Assembly: GCA_009908915.1 (NCBI GenBank)
Contig: JAAAOJ010000060.1
Span: 1-56,035 of the forward strand
Length of the DNA: 56,035 nucleotides
Origin: Planctomycetota bacterium
GTDB taxonomy: Bacteria; Planctomycetota; Phycisphaerae; SM23-33
Direction: 5' to 3'
Below the pieces are notes generated by a model. That model was not told the DNA's origin. It ran no database searches and was given only the letters and a program-made list of their open reading frames with translations. Shown here one piece after another: positions 1-7,444 of this stretch (the first letter of the stretch is position 1; each line of letters begins with the position of its first letter). The position numbers and the translations under genes were made by a program.

Positions 1-237
1 TTCCTGAGCTTCGACGTGAGCCAGGAGGTGACGGTGTATCTGCTATACGACAACCGCATCACAACGCTGCCGAGCTGGCTGGGCGACTGGACGGACACGG
101 GCGAGGACGTTGCCGGTGGCGCCTATCCGGACGGAGCGGGTGTGTACTCGAAGGTCTTCAGTGCCGGTACGGTGACGCTGGGTGGCAATGAGTTCGGCGG
201 CAGCATGTACGGCGTGGCGGTCGTGCCGACGCCGTGA
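1..237 (+). CDS. C-terminal end of a secreted protein (partial)
   Basis: The reading frame is open from base 1 and stops at 235-237, so the 5' part lies outside the window. The visible 78 residues contain the pattern VTVYLLYDNR, LPSWL, WTDTGE, then a beta-rich end VTLGGN and VAVVP. I know this pattern from C-terminal beta-sandwich segments of large planctomycete secreted enzymes and adhesins, where it closes the protein. No catalytic residue is visible and the parent protein cannot be named. A strong hairpin follows the stop at 285-319. Confidence 0.7.
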   Translation, partial: FLSFDVSQEVTVYLLYDNRITTLPSWLGDWTDTGEDVAGGAYPDGAGVYSKVFSAGTVTLGGNEFGGSMYGVAVVPTP

Positions 238-284
238 GTGGCACGCCCCCGCCTTGACAACCTGACCACCATACGGCTTGAACC

Positions 285-319
285 GCAGAGCCCGCCGGGA
301 CATCCCCGGCGGGCTCTGC
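285..319 (+). terminator. Hairpin terminator after the first gene
   Basis: A perfect 15-bp GC-rich stem (285-299 pairs with 305-319) has a 5-base loop and starts 48 bases after the stop at 237. No long T run follows, so termination may be factor-assisted. The stem uses the same CCCGCCGG/CCGGCGGG core as hairpins near 2306 and 2622, suggesting a common terminator style in this genome. Confidence 0.6.
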
Positions 320-341
320 ACTTGGATGCGTTACAGTCCTT

Positions 342-704
342 TTAGAGACGGTACGCGGGCAGCATGTGTATAAGTGTCGCGTGAGGCCGCTCGATCGACT
401 GGCAGAGGCGGTAGGTGCTCCGGACGAGCGAAATGGCGTTGGGGGGATTGGCCACGGCAACCATGACGCGCATTTCGTCACCGCGGATATCGCGGGCGGC
501 TCCTCGTGAAGGACCTGCATTTCGTTCTCGGTGCTGATCGTCCGCGTACGGTCGGAAGAAATGCAGACGAACATGCCGGCGGCTAGCACACTGAGGCAAC
601 GGGATGACGATGAACTGGCCGTCCGAGATCGCCAGCACGCCGATGTTGACGAAGAACTGCAGCGTGTATCGACTGACCCGGAGGAAATGCATGGCACTGG
701 GCAC
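342..704 (-). pseudogene. Possible small gene with a frame interruption
   Basis: The open frame starts 12 bases beyond the stop of the uronate-isomerase-like gene and could share its transcript. Its first 35 codons (RYTLQFFVNIGVLAI) and last 50 codons (MVAVANPPNAISLV, TLIHMLPAYRL) look like protein. The middle looks arginine-rich and artificial. In the neighbouring frame the same middle stretch reads naturally (FVCISSDRT, ENEMQVLHEE). That fits two compensating frameshifts or sequence errors in a gene of about 120 codons. I do not recognise the family. It could also be non-coding. Confidence 0.35.
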
Positions 705-716
705 GTGCGGCCGGGA

Positions 717-2015
717 TCAGATGTCCGCGTCGGGGAGGAAGATCTCGTGGGGCGTGTCGAAGAGGATCGTCCGTGCCACTTCCAGAGCGTCCTGGCGGTC
801 GGCATAGCCGCGTTCAATCCGTTCGGCCAGCACGTTCGCCAGCGTCCGCCGGACCATCGTCAGCCGGCCGTAGACGTAATCGACGCACCAGCCGTCGCTG
901 AAGAAGCCGATCAAGCGGCTCAGGGGGACCATGTCCAGCCGCCGGGCCCAGCCACGGTGCATGACCGTGGGGTAGAAACACTGCCACCAGAAATTGGCCA
1001 GCGAGATATTGCCGTACCCCTGGACCATGGCGGACCAGACCGGCTCGTCCGGCTCGAAGCCGTTGAGCAGGTTGAAGTGTAGGTCCGGGTACTCGCCGAG
1101 CAGGTAGGGAAAGGTCTGGGCGAACTGCGGAGCGGCCTTGGCGATGGGGTGCGAATGCAGCGGCGACCGCGTGACATACTGCGTGCCGTAGCAGAACTGG
1201 AAGACGCGCGCACGGCCTCGGATGGCATCGCAGATCGCGCGGGTGTAGGCTGCTTCCAGCAGGCGGCGACGCTCGGGTGTCTCGTCGCCGCCGTCGCGGA
1301 CCTCGGCGATGGCACGATTGACGGTTGCGTCGGAGGCTGGCGTGAGGTCGGCCTCACCGCCGAGCCAGGAGACTACCACGCCGCCGTCGGCGATGTGGCG
1401 GTCATATCGGTCGTAGAAGGTCGCCGTCGCCTCGCGGAGGTCGTCGACGTTGGCGCAGACCCGGCCGATGAGTCGCCCGATCTCGGCGAGGCGTCGCTTC
1501 CAGTTGAGGAAGTCCTGCTTGCCGCTGCTGGGCGCGTCCTCGACGGTGAAGCTGATGGGCGGTTGCCATGCGTCAGGTTCCAGCGGCGCGACGTCCAGGA
1601 CGCTGCTGCACAGCCGGGAGAGGTTGCACTTTTCGAAGACCTGCTTCGGCCAGTCCGCATCGGTGCGGCGAGCGTCGACAACCTCGCGAAGTTCCGGCAG
1701 TGTCTCAACCGTCAGTTCCTTCTCAAAGCCGTAGAGGTCCCGCAGAATCGTCCTCAGCATCCATCCAAAGCCGCTGTGTTTCGTCTTCGGCCAGGCCCGC
1801 AGGAACTCCTCGTACGGCAGGCCGGCGGCGATGTTCCTCTGTTCCGGCCACATGCGGTCTTCCGGCGTACCGGCCGCCCGCGACGGGTACATCTGCATGT
1901 GATAGAACATCACCTGATCCAGGCCCGTCGCCTGCATGTGGTCGCGGTTGATGTGGCTATGCACGTCGATGACGGGCAACTCGCTGATGGCCTCGAACAG
2001 TTCGTCTCGCAGCAT
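717..2015 (-). CDS. Uronate isomerase-like amidohydrolase-fold enzyme
   Basis: The protein has 432 residues. Near its N-terminus is VIDVHSHIN, the metal-binding HxH strand of the amidohydrolase superfamily. The overall plan (inserted helical region, GWMLRTILRD, a late HSHP segment) resembles the glucuronate isomerase (COG1904) family. Members isomerise uronates to keto-acids in hexuronate breakdown, but many planctomycete homologues are uncharacterised, so the substrate is uncertain. The start at 2015 is chosen over the longer frame from 2072 because AGGAG lies five bases before this ATG and the HxH strand then falls in the usual place. The possible small gene at 342-704 follows closely. There is no obvious sugar operon beside it. 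Confidence 0.75.
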   Translation of the reverse strand: MLRDELFEAISELPVIDVHSHINRDHMQATGLDQVMFYHMQMYPSRAAGTPEDRMWPEQRNIAAGLPYEEFLRAWPKTKHSGFGWMLRTILRDLYGFEKELTVETLPELREVVDARRTDADWPKQVFEKCNLSRLCSSVLDVAPLEPDAWQPPISFTVEDAPSSGKQDFLNWKRRLAEIGRLIGRVCANVDDLREATATFYDRYDRHIADGGVVVSWLGGEADLTPASDATVNRAIAEVRDGGDETPERRRLLEAAYTRAICDAIRGRARVFQFCYGTQYVTRSPLHSHPIAKAAPQFAQTFPYLLGEYPDLHFNLLNGFEPDEPVWSAMVQGYGNISLANFWWQCFYPTVMHRGWARRLDMVPLSRLIGFFSDGWCVDYVYGRLTMVRRTLANVLAERIERGYADRQDALEVARTILFDTPHEIFLPDADI

Positions 2016-2186
2016 GATCTCTCCTGCTGTAAGGGTGTACGATCCTGGTGTCACTACAGTCAGAATCGTCACTCCGAGCCGGGATGGCTCACTTCATAGC
2101 TTATCCTTGGGGGATGCGGGCAACCATCCTAGCGATTCTGCCACTCGACGCAACGGGTCTCCTGGCGTTCATTGTGCGCAAAGAAA

Positions 2187-2236
2187 GCCCCGCCGGTGCT
2201 CATTCGGCGGGGCGGGACTGATTTGAGCAATCAGTC
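2187..2236. promoter_or_regulatory. Two hairpins with complementary GAGC/GCTC loops
   Basis: The first hairpin has a perfect 9-bp stem (2187-2195 with 2205-2213) and loop GTGCTCATT. The second has a perfect 8-bp stem (2216-2223 with 2229-2236) and loop TGAGC. The two loops are complementary and could pair with each other in a single strand. Their loop motif is the same one that recurs in the PEP-CTERM leaders further along. They lie upstream of the minus-strand gene starting at 2015. Confidence 0.6.
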
Positions 2237-2238
2237 GG

Positions 2239-2479
2239 ACTTCTCTGCTCAAAGAGGAGTGTAAAGTTGGTACGCGTTTGAGCGACAAGAGGGCAAGAGG
2301 TGGCCGCCCGCCGGGTGCTCATTCCGGCGGGCAAGCCGCGTTGACTTCTCTGCTCAAAGAGGAGTGTAAAGTTGGTACTCGTTTGAGCGACAAGAGGGCA
2401 AGAGGTGGCCGCCCGCCGGGTGCTCATTCCGGCGGGCAAGCCGCGTTGACTTCTCTGCTCAAAGAGGAGTGTAAAGTTG
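2239..2479. repeat. 105-bp tandem repeat, two full units plus a part
   Basis: The unit beginning ACTTCTCTGCTCAAAGAGG recurs at 2239, 2344 and 2449 with a period of exactly 105 bp. The first two units are nearly identical and the third is cut after about 31 bases. Each unit holds two hairpins. One at 2239-2260 has an 8-bp stem, loop GCTCAA, and an AGGAG Shine-Dalgarno-like sequence in its 3' arm. The other, at 2306-2332 and 2411-2437, has a 9-bp stem with loop GTGCTCATT. Because 105 is divisible by 3, a plus-strand frame runs through as a 35-residue repeat, but nothing shows that it is translated. Confidence 0.9.
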
Positions 2480-2621
2480 TGAGCCTGACCGTTCGTGGTG
2501 GGAGAGCGTAGGCTGCCCTTTCGGGGTCCTGTAGCTTCTCGCTGCGACGAGCGGCGTCGTCGGCTCGTTGACTCCTTGGCATCTCGATTCGGTTGTCATG
2601 TCCGCACTCGGGCGAGGGCGT

Positions 2622-2646
2622 CCCGCCGGCGTCCGGGGCCGGCGGG
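2622..2646 (-). terminator. Hairpin after the first PEP-CTERM gene
   Basis: A perfect 9-bp stem (2622-2630 with 2638-2646) with a 7-base loop lies 19 bases past the stop of the gene ending at 2665. There is no clear U run. Confidence 0.5.
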
Positions 2647-2664
2647 GGCCATCGTTTCTCTCTC

Positions 2665-3375
2665 TTATGCTGTCCGGCGGGCCTTGCGGCGTCGGGCGAT
2701 CATCATGCCTAGGGCACCGATGCCCATCACACCCAGCGTACCGGGTTCGGGCACTTCCTGGACCGTGAAGAGCTGGCCGACCTGCCCGAGCTGGGCGATG
2801 TCGACGTCGCCGCCGCCGGCGACCACGATGCTCTTGCGGACCCACAGCTCGGCTTCGGGGCCGAAGGTTCTGCTGTCGGATTCAAGCACGTCATTGCCGG
2901 GTTTGTGGTAGTTCTCGAGGTAGGCGATGCTGTTGGACTGGACGTCCGGATCGCTGTTGTGGACGTTCTCGACGATGCTGACCACGCCGTCGCCGACCGT
3001 CGGATGCGAGGGCATGTTCAGGGTCGTTGCGACGATGTCGTAGGCGTCGGCGTCTTCCGGGGCCACGTTGACCTTGAAGCCAACCGTCGAGAGGGCCAGA
3101 TTGCCGTCTCCCATGGCGAACCAGGGGCCGGAGAAGCGAATGCCGACCTTCTCGCCCATGTTCAGCAGCGTGTAGCTGATCTCGCCGGCGTCGGGGCTGA
3201 TGCCGTTGCCGACGGCCATGGGCTCGACGGAGAAGTCGCTGAAGACCAGGTTGCCGACCTGCACCGAGCCGCCGCCGTCGACGATATCCTGGATGGTGTC
3301 TGCGTTGGCCAGCGTGCCCGCCAGGACGAGAACTGCGATGGCCGCGGTGGTTTGAGTCTTGAGTAGAGCGTTCAT
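2665..3375 (-). CDS. PEP-CTERM secreted protein, paralogue 1
   Basis: This 236-residue protein has a signal peptide (hydrophobic stretch IAVLVLAGTLANA) followed by TIQDIVDGGGSVQVGNL. This conserved opening is shared with the two paralogues downstream in this window. It ends in the tripartite PEP-CTERM signal: VPEPGT, a hydrophobic helix (GVMGIGALGMMIA) and the basic tail RRRKARR. In the PEP-CTERM/exosortase system such proteins cross the inner membrane by Sec and are cut by an exosortase at the PEP site; no exosortase is present here. The start at 3375 has AAGGAAAGG upstream. Two exact copies of TTTGAGCAGTGAG (plus strand) lie 20-50 bases before the start. The last 25 codons are almost identical in DNA to those of paralogue 3. 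Function of the mature domain is unknown. Confidence 0.88.
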   Translation of the reverse strand: MNALLKTQTTAAIAVLVLAGTLANADTIQDIVDGGGSVQVGNLVFSDFSVEPMAVGNGISPDAGEISYTLLNMGEKVGIRFSGPWFAMGDGNLALSTVGFKVNVAPEDADAYDIVATTLNMPSHPTVGDGVVSIVENVHNSDPDVQSNSIAYLENYHKPGNDVLESDSRTFGPEAELWVRKSIVVAGGGDVDIAQLGQVGQLFTVQEVPEPGTLGVMGIGALGMMIARRRKARRTA

Positions 3376-3395
3376 TGTTTGTTTACCTTTCCTTC

Positions 3396-3425
3396 TTTGA
3401 GCAGTGAGCGTTTGAGCAGTGAGTT
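3396..3425. repeat. 15-bp direct repeat carrying TTGAGCAG
   Basis: TTTGAGCAGTGAG occurs at 3396 and again at 3411, a tandem 15-bp repeat just upstream of the start at 3375. The same 12 bases TTGAGCAGTGAG recur at 4327, upstream of the next PEP-CTERM gene. This suggests a shared cis element read as CTCACTGCTCAA in the minus transcript. Confidence 0.7.
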
Positions 3426-3452
3426 GTTGGAAACGCTGTTGGTTGCTGGCGG

Positions 3453-3479
3453 GTCCGACCGGCGAGCGACCGGCCGGAC
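3453..3479 (-). terminator. Hairpin after the second PEP-CTERM gene
   Basis: A 10-bp stem with one mismatch (3453-3462 with 3470-3479) and loop CGAGCGA begins 14 bases past the stop of the gene ending at 3494. It may terminate or attenuate read-through into paralogue 1. Its loop again contains GAGC. Confidence 0.5.
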
Positions 3480-3493
3480 GTCGCTGCGTATCG

Positions 3494-4216
3494 TTACCGC
3501 TTGCGTCTGAAGCGTCGTGCGAGCAGGCCGAGGGTTCCCAGTCCGAGCAGGCTCATCGTGCCCGGCTCGGGCGTGACGGTGAAATTCTGATAGAAGCCGC
3601 TTAGGTGCGACAACGTCACCAGGTCCTCGCCGCCGAGGTCCGCGACCGAGATGTCCTTCTCGACCCAGACGACCTCCTGGCCTTCGAAGTCGGCCCAGTC
3701 CCGCATCACCGCACGGTCCGAGAACTTCGCGACGATCTTATCGCCGATCATCTGCGAGGTCGGATCATCACTGGGGTTGCCGTCGAAGACGTTCTCCGTG
3801 ATGACTACGTAGCCGTCACCTCGCACGTTTGCACTTGTCAATCCGAGTTCATTGCCTTCGATCATGCTGGCGCCATCATCACAGGCCACCATGAAACGGA
3901 TCTTTGTGTCCGCCACCGAGCCCAGTCCGTAGGCCGTCCACGAGCCGGTGAAGTCCAGTTGAACTCGGCCGTCGGCCAGCACCTTGCCATCGGCCAGGAT
4001 GCCCGCCGCGTTGGGGGCGACGGCCGAGCCGGTCGTGATGCTTTTGACGGAGAAGTTTGTGAATGTCAGGTTGCCAACGGTGTAACCCGCGCCGCCGTCG
4101 ATGATGTCCTGGATGCTTGCGGCATCGGGGTCCATCGTGTCGGCGACCAGCCCCGCCTGGGCGATGAGCAGCGCGCCCAGCAGCAATACGATTCGATTGT
4201 TGAGCAGAAATCTCAT
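3494..4216 (-). CDS. PEP-CTERM secreted protein, paralogue 2
   Basis: This 240-residue protein has a signal peptide (LLLGALLIAQAGLVA), then SIQDIIDGGAGYTVGNLTF, the opening shared by the three paralogues. It ends with TPEPGT, a hydrophobic helix (LLGLGTLGLLA) and RRFRRKR. This C-terminal signal differs in sequence from the near-identical pair carried by paralogues 1 and 3. The start at 4216 was chosen over the longer frame from 4282 because AGAGGAG sits eight bases before it and a signal peptide follows at once. The first codons themselves contain CTGCTCAA, the leader motif. About 800 bases of non-coding leader lie upstream. Confidence 0.88.
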   Translation of the reverse strand: MRFLLNNRIVLLLGALLIAQAGLVADTMDPDAASIQDIIDGGAGYTVGNLTFTNFSVKSITTGSAVAPNAAGILADGKVLADGRVQLDFTGSWTAYGLGSVADTKIRFMVACDDGASMIEGNELGLTSANVRGDGYVVITENVFDGNPSDDPTSQMIGDKIVAKFSDRAVMRDWADFEGQEVVWVEKDISVADLGGEDLVTLSHLSGFYQNFTVTPEPGTMSLLGLGTLGLLARRFRRKR

Positions 4217-5020
4217 TGTCAGTCTCCTCTTTGGCAGCGACCTCCAGCCGGTCGCCGTCTCCTCTGGCTTTTCGAACGTCATCCGTCTCCGGCCGATGCA
4301 CCTCCGAGGTCCGTCGGCCTTGGTTGTTGAGCAGTGAGCATGGTGTTGGATTCTTCCGCGAAGTGACGCGTCTGCCGTGCGTCACTTCGCGGCATGCATA
4401 TGTATGCATGGGAGAATCTGACCATCTCTACCGAACGGAAGGCCTGACCCGCACCGTTGCGGCCACTCTGCAGGGACCGGTCGATGCGTTTGCGGTCAAA
4501 CGGAGGGGGGTGAGCAGTCGAGTCTCGCGGTGCGGCAGGCTTCGCGGTGAGCTCCCCGGCCAGGCCTATCGCCCGGCGCGAGGTCCGCAAAGGTCTGCAG
4601 CGAGCTGTTCGACGGTCTCCGCAGGGCGCGGTCCTAGCGACCACGTCGGCGCGGAGCTTCCCCGGAGGGAGTCTTACCGTCTGTGAGCATGAGCCACGAT
4701 CCTCGGGCGCTCCTCAACGCCCGACATCCGTACGGCTGAGCAAACCATACTTGTTGTCAAACGTCTGTCGGCCGGGCACGCCCGGCGAGCAGACCTCAAG
4801 AAGACGTATACGGACGGATGGCGGACTGTCCAAAGTTCGGCATGGGCCTGCAGGAGGGCATGAGCACGGACCTTCCGGTCCTCGGAGCTGAGCATTTGCT
4901 CCGGCGTTCATGTTCTCGAGCACAGAACATGCTAAACAGCCACCGCCGTCGGTGACACGTCATTTCAAGCTTTTGAGCAGAGTGCGATACTCCAAGACGC
5001 ACCGCGCCCGGGAGTGAGCA
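4217..5020 (-). promoter_or_regulatory. Long structured leader of PEP-CTERM paralogue 2
   Basis: There is no credible gene in about 800 bases between a likely promoter (5026-5054) and the start codon. GAGCA occurs about a dozen times on the plus strand, with only one nearby copy in the other orientation. Several copies sit in hairpin loops: 4730-4750 (loop CTGAGCAAA), 4883-4903 (loop TGAGCATTT), 4909-4931 (8-bp stem, loop CGAGCAC). A separate 14-bp perfect stem lies at 4356-4369/4379-4392. The distal third matches the leader of paralogue 3. It is probably transcribed as a 5' untranslated region with UGCUC loops, so RNA-level control is likely. Confidence 0.55.
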
Positions 5021-5025
5021 TTCCT

Positions 5026-5054
5026 TTTGTACCCCGATAACCGACATTCGTCAA
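5026..5054 (-). promoter_or_regulatory. Likely promoter of PEP-CTERM paralogue 2
   Basis: Read on the minus strand, TTGACG is followed after 17 bases by TACAAA. The -35 and following bases (TTGACGAAT-TCG) match the promoter at 6827-6854 of paralogue 3. The predicted transcript would begin near 5019 and carry about 800 bases of leader. Confidence 0.5.
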
Positions 5055-5176
5055 GGCAGAATCTCATATTTTTTCTGTCGGCGGTTGGGCGACGCACGCA
5101 AAAGGTGAAGTATAGCCAGTGAATACGGGCCTTTTTCCGCGAACACAATTGCCACGAAAATCTTCGTCGGCGCATG

Positions 5177-5212
5177 GAAAACCCCGGTCAGCCCACTGGC
5201 CAACCGGGGTTT
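5177..5212 (-). terminator. Terminator of PEP-CTERM paralogue 3
   Basis: A perfect 10-bp stem (5179-5188 with 5203-5212) ending in TTTT on the minus strand lies 21 bases past the stop at 5234. This is the most classical intrinsic terminator in the cluster. It separates paralogue 3 from the promoter of paralogue 2. Confidence 0.7.
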
Positions 5213-5233
5213 GGTGGACGTTTTCATGTCCGG

Positions 5234-5947
5234 TTATGCGGTCTTGCGGCCCTTGCGGCGGCGGGCGATCATCATGCCCAGGGCACCGATGCCCATCACA
5301 CCCAGCGTACCTGGCTCGGGGACGGCTTCGTAGCTCTGGCTGAACTGCCCGATGCCGGCCGAGGTGCCGTTCATCGCCAGGACCGAGACTGTCGATTCGG
5401 CGTAAAGTACGTCCTCAGAAGGGTTAAAGCTGGAATAACCGGACAGTTTTTCGCTGCCGAAAAGACTCGCCATGCCCGTCTGCACGGACGTCTGGCCGGC
5501 AAGTTGCGTCCCGCCGGCGTCGGCGTAGAGGTCGCTGGCGGCCTTGGCGTAGGATGTTGCGCTGGCGGTCGCGCTGTCCAGGCCCATGCCGGTGGCGTCA
5601 ATTTCATCGGCGTTGATGGCCGTGACGATGTAGTTGACCACGAAGCTGCCGCCGAAACTCAGGGCACTGTTGGTCCACGCCGAGCCGTAGGACTCGTTGG
5701 GCGAGAATTCGAGGGTGACCTGCTCGCCGCTGACGACGAAATTCACGTCGACATTGCCGGCATTGACGCCGGCGAGGCTGTCGGTCGCGCCGGAAACCGA
5801 GAAATCGCTGAAAACAAGATTGTCGTAAGTCACGCTATTGCCGCCATCTATAATTTCCTGGATAGTATCGGCCGGTGCGATCGAGCCAACCATCAGGACA
5901 GCAGCAACAGCAACGAGGGTTTTGAGTGTGAGCAGGTTCTTCATCAT
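5234..5947 (-). CDS. PEP-CTERM secreted protein, paralogue 3
   Basis: This 237-residue protein has a signal peptide (LVAVAAVLMVGSIAPA), the shared opening TIQEIIDGGNSVTYDNLVF, a Ser/Ala-rich middle, and a C-terminal VPEPGT, hydrophobic helix and RRRKGRKTA tail. The helix matches that of paralogue 1 residue for residue. Two adjacent ATG codons (5947 and 5944) follow GAGGAGACA; the second has the better spacing. The much longer frame from 6370 is rejected because its extra part covers the hairpin leader. Mature function is unknown. It probably becomes a surface or matrix protein after exosortase processing. Confidence 0.88.
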   Translation of the reverse strand: MMKNLLTLKTLVAVAAVLMVGSIAPADTIQEIIDGGNSVTYDNLVFSDFSVSGATDSLAGVNAGNVDVNFVVSGEQVTLEFSPNESYGSAWTNSALSFGGSFVVNYIVTAINADEIDATGMGLDSATASATSYAKAASDLYADAGGTQLAGQTSVQTGMASLFGSEKLSGYSSFNPSEDVLYAESTVSVLAMNGTSAGIGQFSQSYEAVPEPGTLGVMGIGALGMMIARRRKGRKTA

Positions 5948-6820
5948 TGTCTCCTCTTGAGCATGTAGCACATCAAACGATGAGCTGAGCAGTTTGGCAG
6001 TAAGATCCTCTTTTGGGTTCCTTGCCCCGGCCGCACCACACGGCCCGGGTGACTGCCGGTTCAGATTTTCTTCGAACAGCTGAGCATTTGCCGTTCGAAA
6101 CAACATGGCATCCGTCGCCACACTGGTCATCCGTGCGCTCCGCAACCATATGCGGAGCAAAAGTTTGTGTCTATTCGGCGTATGCGATCTGCTGACTGCG
6201 TGGCCCGGCTTCGGCGCGGGATCTTTCCCGCGGCGTGCGGCGGGCCGGGCAAGCCGGTCGCGCACATCGAGCGTCTCAGTCTCGCAGTTGAGCAGAGCAG
6301 AAGCCCTCAGGCCGACTGCCTGGCAGACCGTCAGCGGGCGACGCCGAGCAAAGCGTCGACGCGTGTGCAAACGATTAGCCAGTCAGCATTTGCATTGCCT
6401 TTGCGATCGCTGCATTGGCCCGGCGTGAAGCCCTAGCGGCTGCGGGGGCATCTTCCGCACTCTGGAAGATCCTTTTGGAGGCGAGCAGAGGTCGTTCAGG
6501 CCATCGGGCCGAAAAATCGGCACCGACGTTATGGCTGAGCAGACCATATACCTGTGTTCAGTTGTCCGCGAGGGCCGCCGGCAGAGCAGCCATCGCACAT
6601 ATCACACTATTCGGCGGACGTCCGGGGCCTGAACCATGCCGGGGAATGACAACGCAGCCGGGAGGGCGGCGTGGAGTTGAGCAATTCACAAACTCCTCCG
6701 TCATGTCCTTTGAGCATAGAACATGCCCTCAACGTCACCGCAAAAAGCGATAACAGTTCATTTCGTGTTTTGAGCAGAGCATTTGGGCCTGCCAAGGCAA
6801 GAAGCCTTCGCAGGCGAGCA
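5948..6820 (-). promoter_or_regulatory. Long structured leader of PEP-CTERM paralogue 3
   Basis: About 870 bases without a credible gene lie between a good promoter (6827-6854) and the start codon. GAGCA occurs about fifteen times on the plus strand (for example 5959, 6082, 6155, 6346, 6483, 6537, 6679, 6712, 6773, 6815). Hairpins presenting it in the loop are at 6071-6099 (7-bp stem, inner loop TGAGCATTT), 6339-6358 (6-bp, CGAGCAAA), 6530-6548 (5-bp, CTGAGCAGA), 6671-6689 and 6702-6725 (8-bp with one mismatch). The blocks around 6530, 6702 and 6768 align with 4730, 4909 and 4971 in the other leader. Confidence 0.55.
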
Positions 6821-6826
6821 AAAGCT

Positions 6827-6854
6827 ACTATACCGCCATATCGAGATTCGTCAA
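6827..6854 (-). promoter_or_regulatory. Likely promoter of PEP-CTERM paralogue 3
   Basis: On the minus strand TTGACG and TATAGT are separated by 16 bases, a near-consensus housekeeping promoter. It shares TTGACGAAT-TCG with the promoter of paralogue 2. The predicted RNA starts near 6820, immediately before a UGCUC copy. Confidence 0.6.
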
Positions 6855-6874
6855 CCGGAAATCGCCGCTGAAGA

Positions 6875-7156
6875 TCATTTTTTCTTCCCGTGTCGCAGGC
6901 GGTCCAGGCAGGTCAGCATGAACGCCGAGAAGCTCAGCCTCCCGTGCAGCCGGTCGGTCGTCAGCTCGCTGTCGGCCAGTTCGTGGGCCAGTCCGCAGGG
7001 CAGTTCGCGCAGCACAACGTCGCGGTCGGCGGCGTCCTCGTCGCCGAATTCCCAGTGCGTATCGAGGCACGCCGGACCTGGGCCGTATTCGGCGAGCATG
7101 CTATCGAAGGCTTGGGCAAATCCATTGCGCCTCGGGAGGGACCGTTCCTGTCGCAT
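6875..7156 (-). CDS. Hypothetical small protein
   Basis: The frame ends in a natural-looking stretch (CLDTHWEFGDEDAADRD, LPCGLAHELADSEL, LRHGKKK), and the complementary frames look like shadows. The upstream part of the open frame overlaps the Mth938-like gene on the other strand, so the true start must be at or below about 7156. Alternative starts are 7156 (used, 93 residues) and 7099 (74 residues). Neither has a convincing ribosome site. No family recognised. Its stop lies next to the promoter of the PEP-CTERM paralogue 3 leader. Confidence 0.4.
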   Translation of the reverse strand: MRQERSLPRRNGFAQAFDSMLAEYGPGPACLDTHWEFGDEDAADRDVVLRELPCGLAHELADSELTTDRLHGRLSFSAFMLTCLDRLRHGKKK

Positions 7157-7444
7157 TCCATTGGTGTGCGGGCAAACGCGCGACCTTTTCGGCCGGGGAG
7201 ACGTCGTTGGCATGGGGCGTGGTTCTCCGTGGCGGCAGGTGCTGCTTGCTTCGGTCGGACGAACACCGCCCGGCCGAACGACGGCCTGGCCGCCAGTCCC
7301 GTATTCTACCGCGCGGATGTCTCCGGCGTCGCTATGGCAAATGTCCGGCCGGATGGAATTTTTCCGCCCGGCTCCCGGGTCGAATGCCGGGGTCGTCCGC
7401 GGGTGCAGTTCGGGCGTATACTTCTGGAGGAAGGAGTTTGAACC

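Noticed and set aside
2239..2479. CRISPR array
   Set aside because: The units are contiguous and identical, without spacers.
2278..2511. Plus-strand frame encoding a 35-residue tandem repeat
   Set aside because: The frame stays open only because the DNA repeat is a multiple of three. It starts at a TTG without a ribosome site and ends in unrelated sequence.
5948..6370. N-terminal extension of PEP-CTERM paralogue 3
   Set aside because: It would place over 140 odd residues before the signal peptide and covers the hairpin leader.
4217..6820. Known riboswitch class in the PEP-CTERM leaders
   Set aside because: No conserved core of a known riboswitch could be recognised. The pattern is many small hairpins with one loop word.
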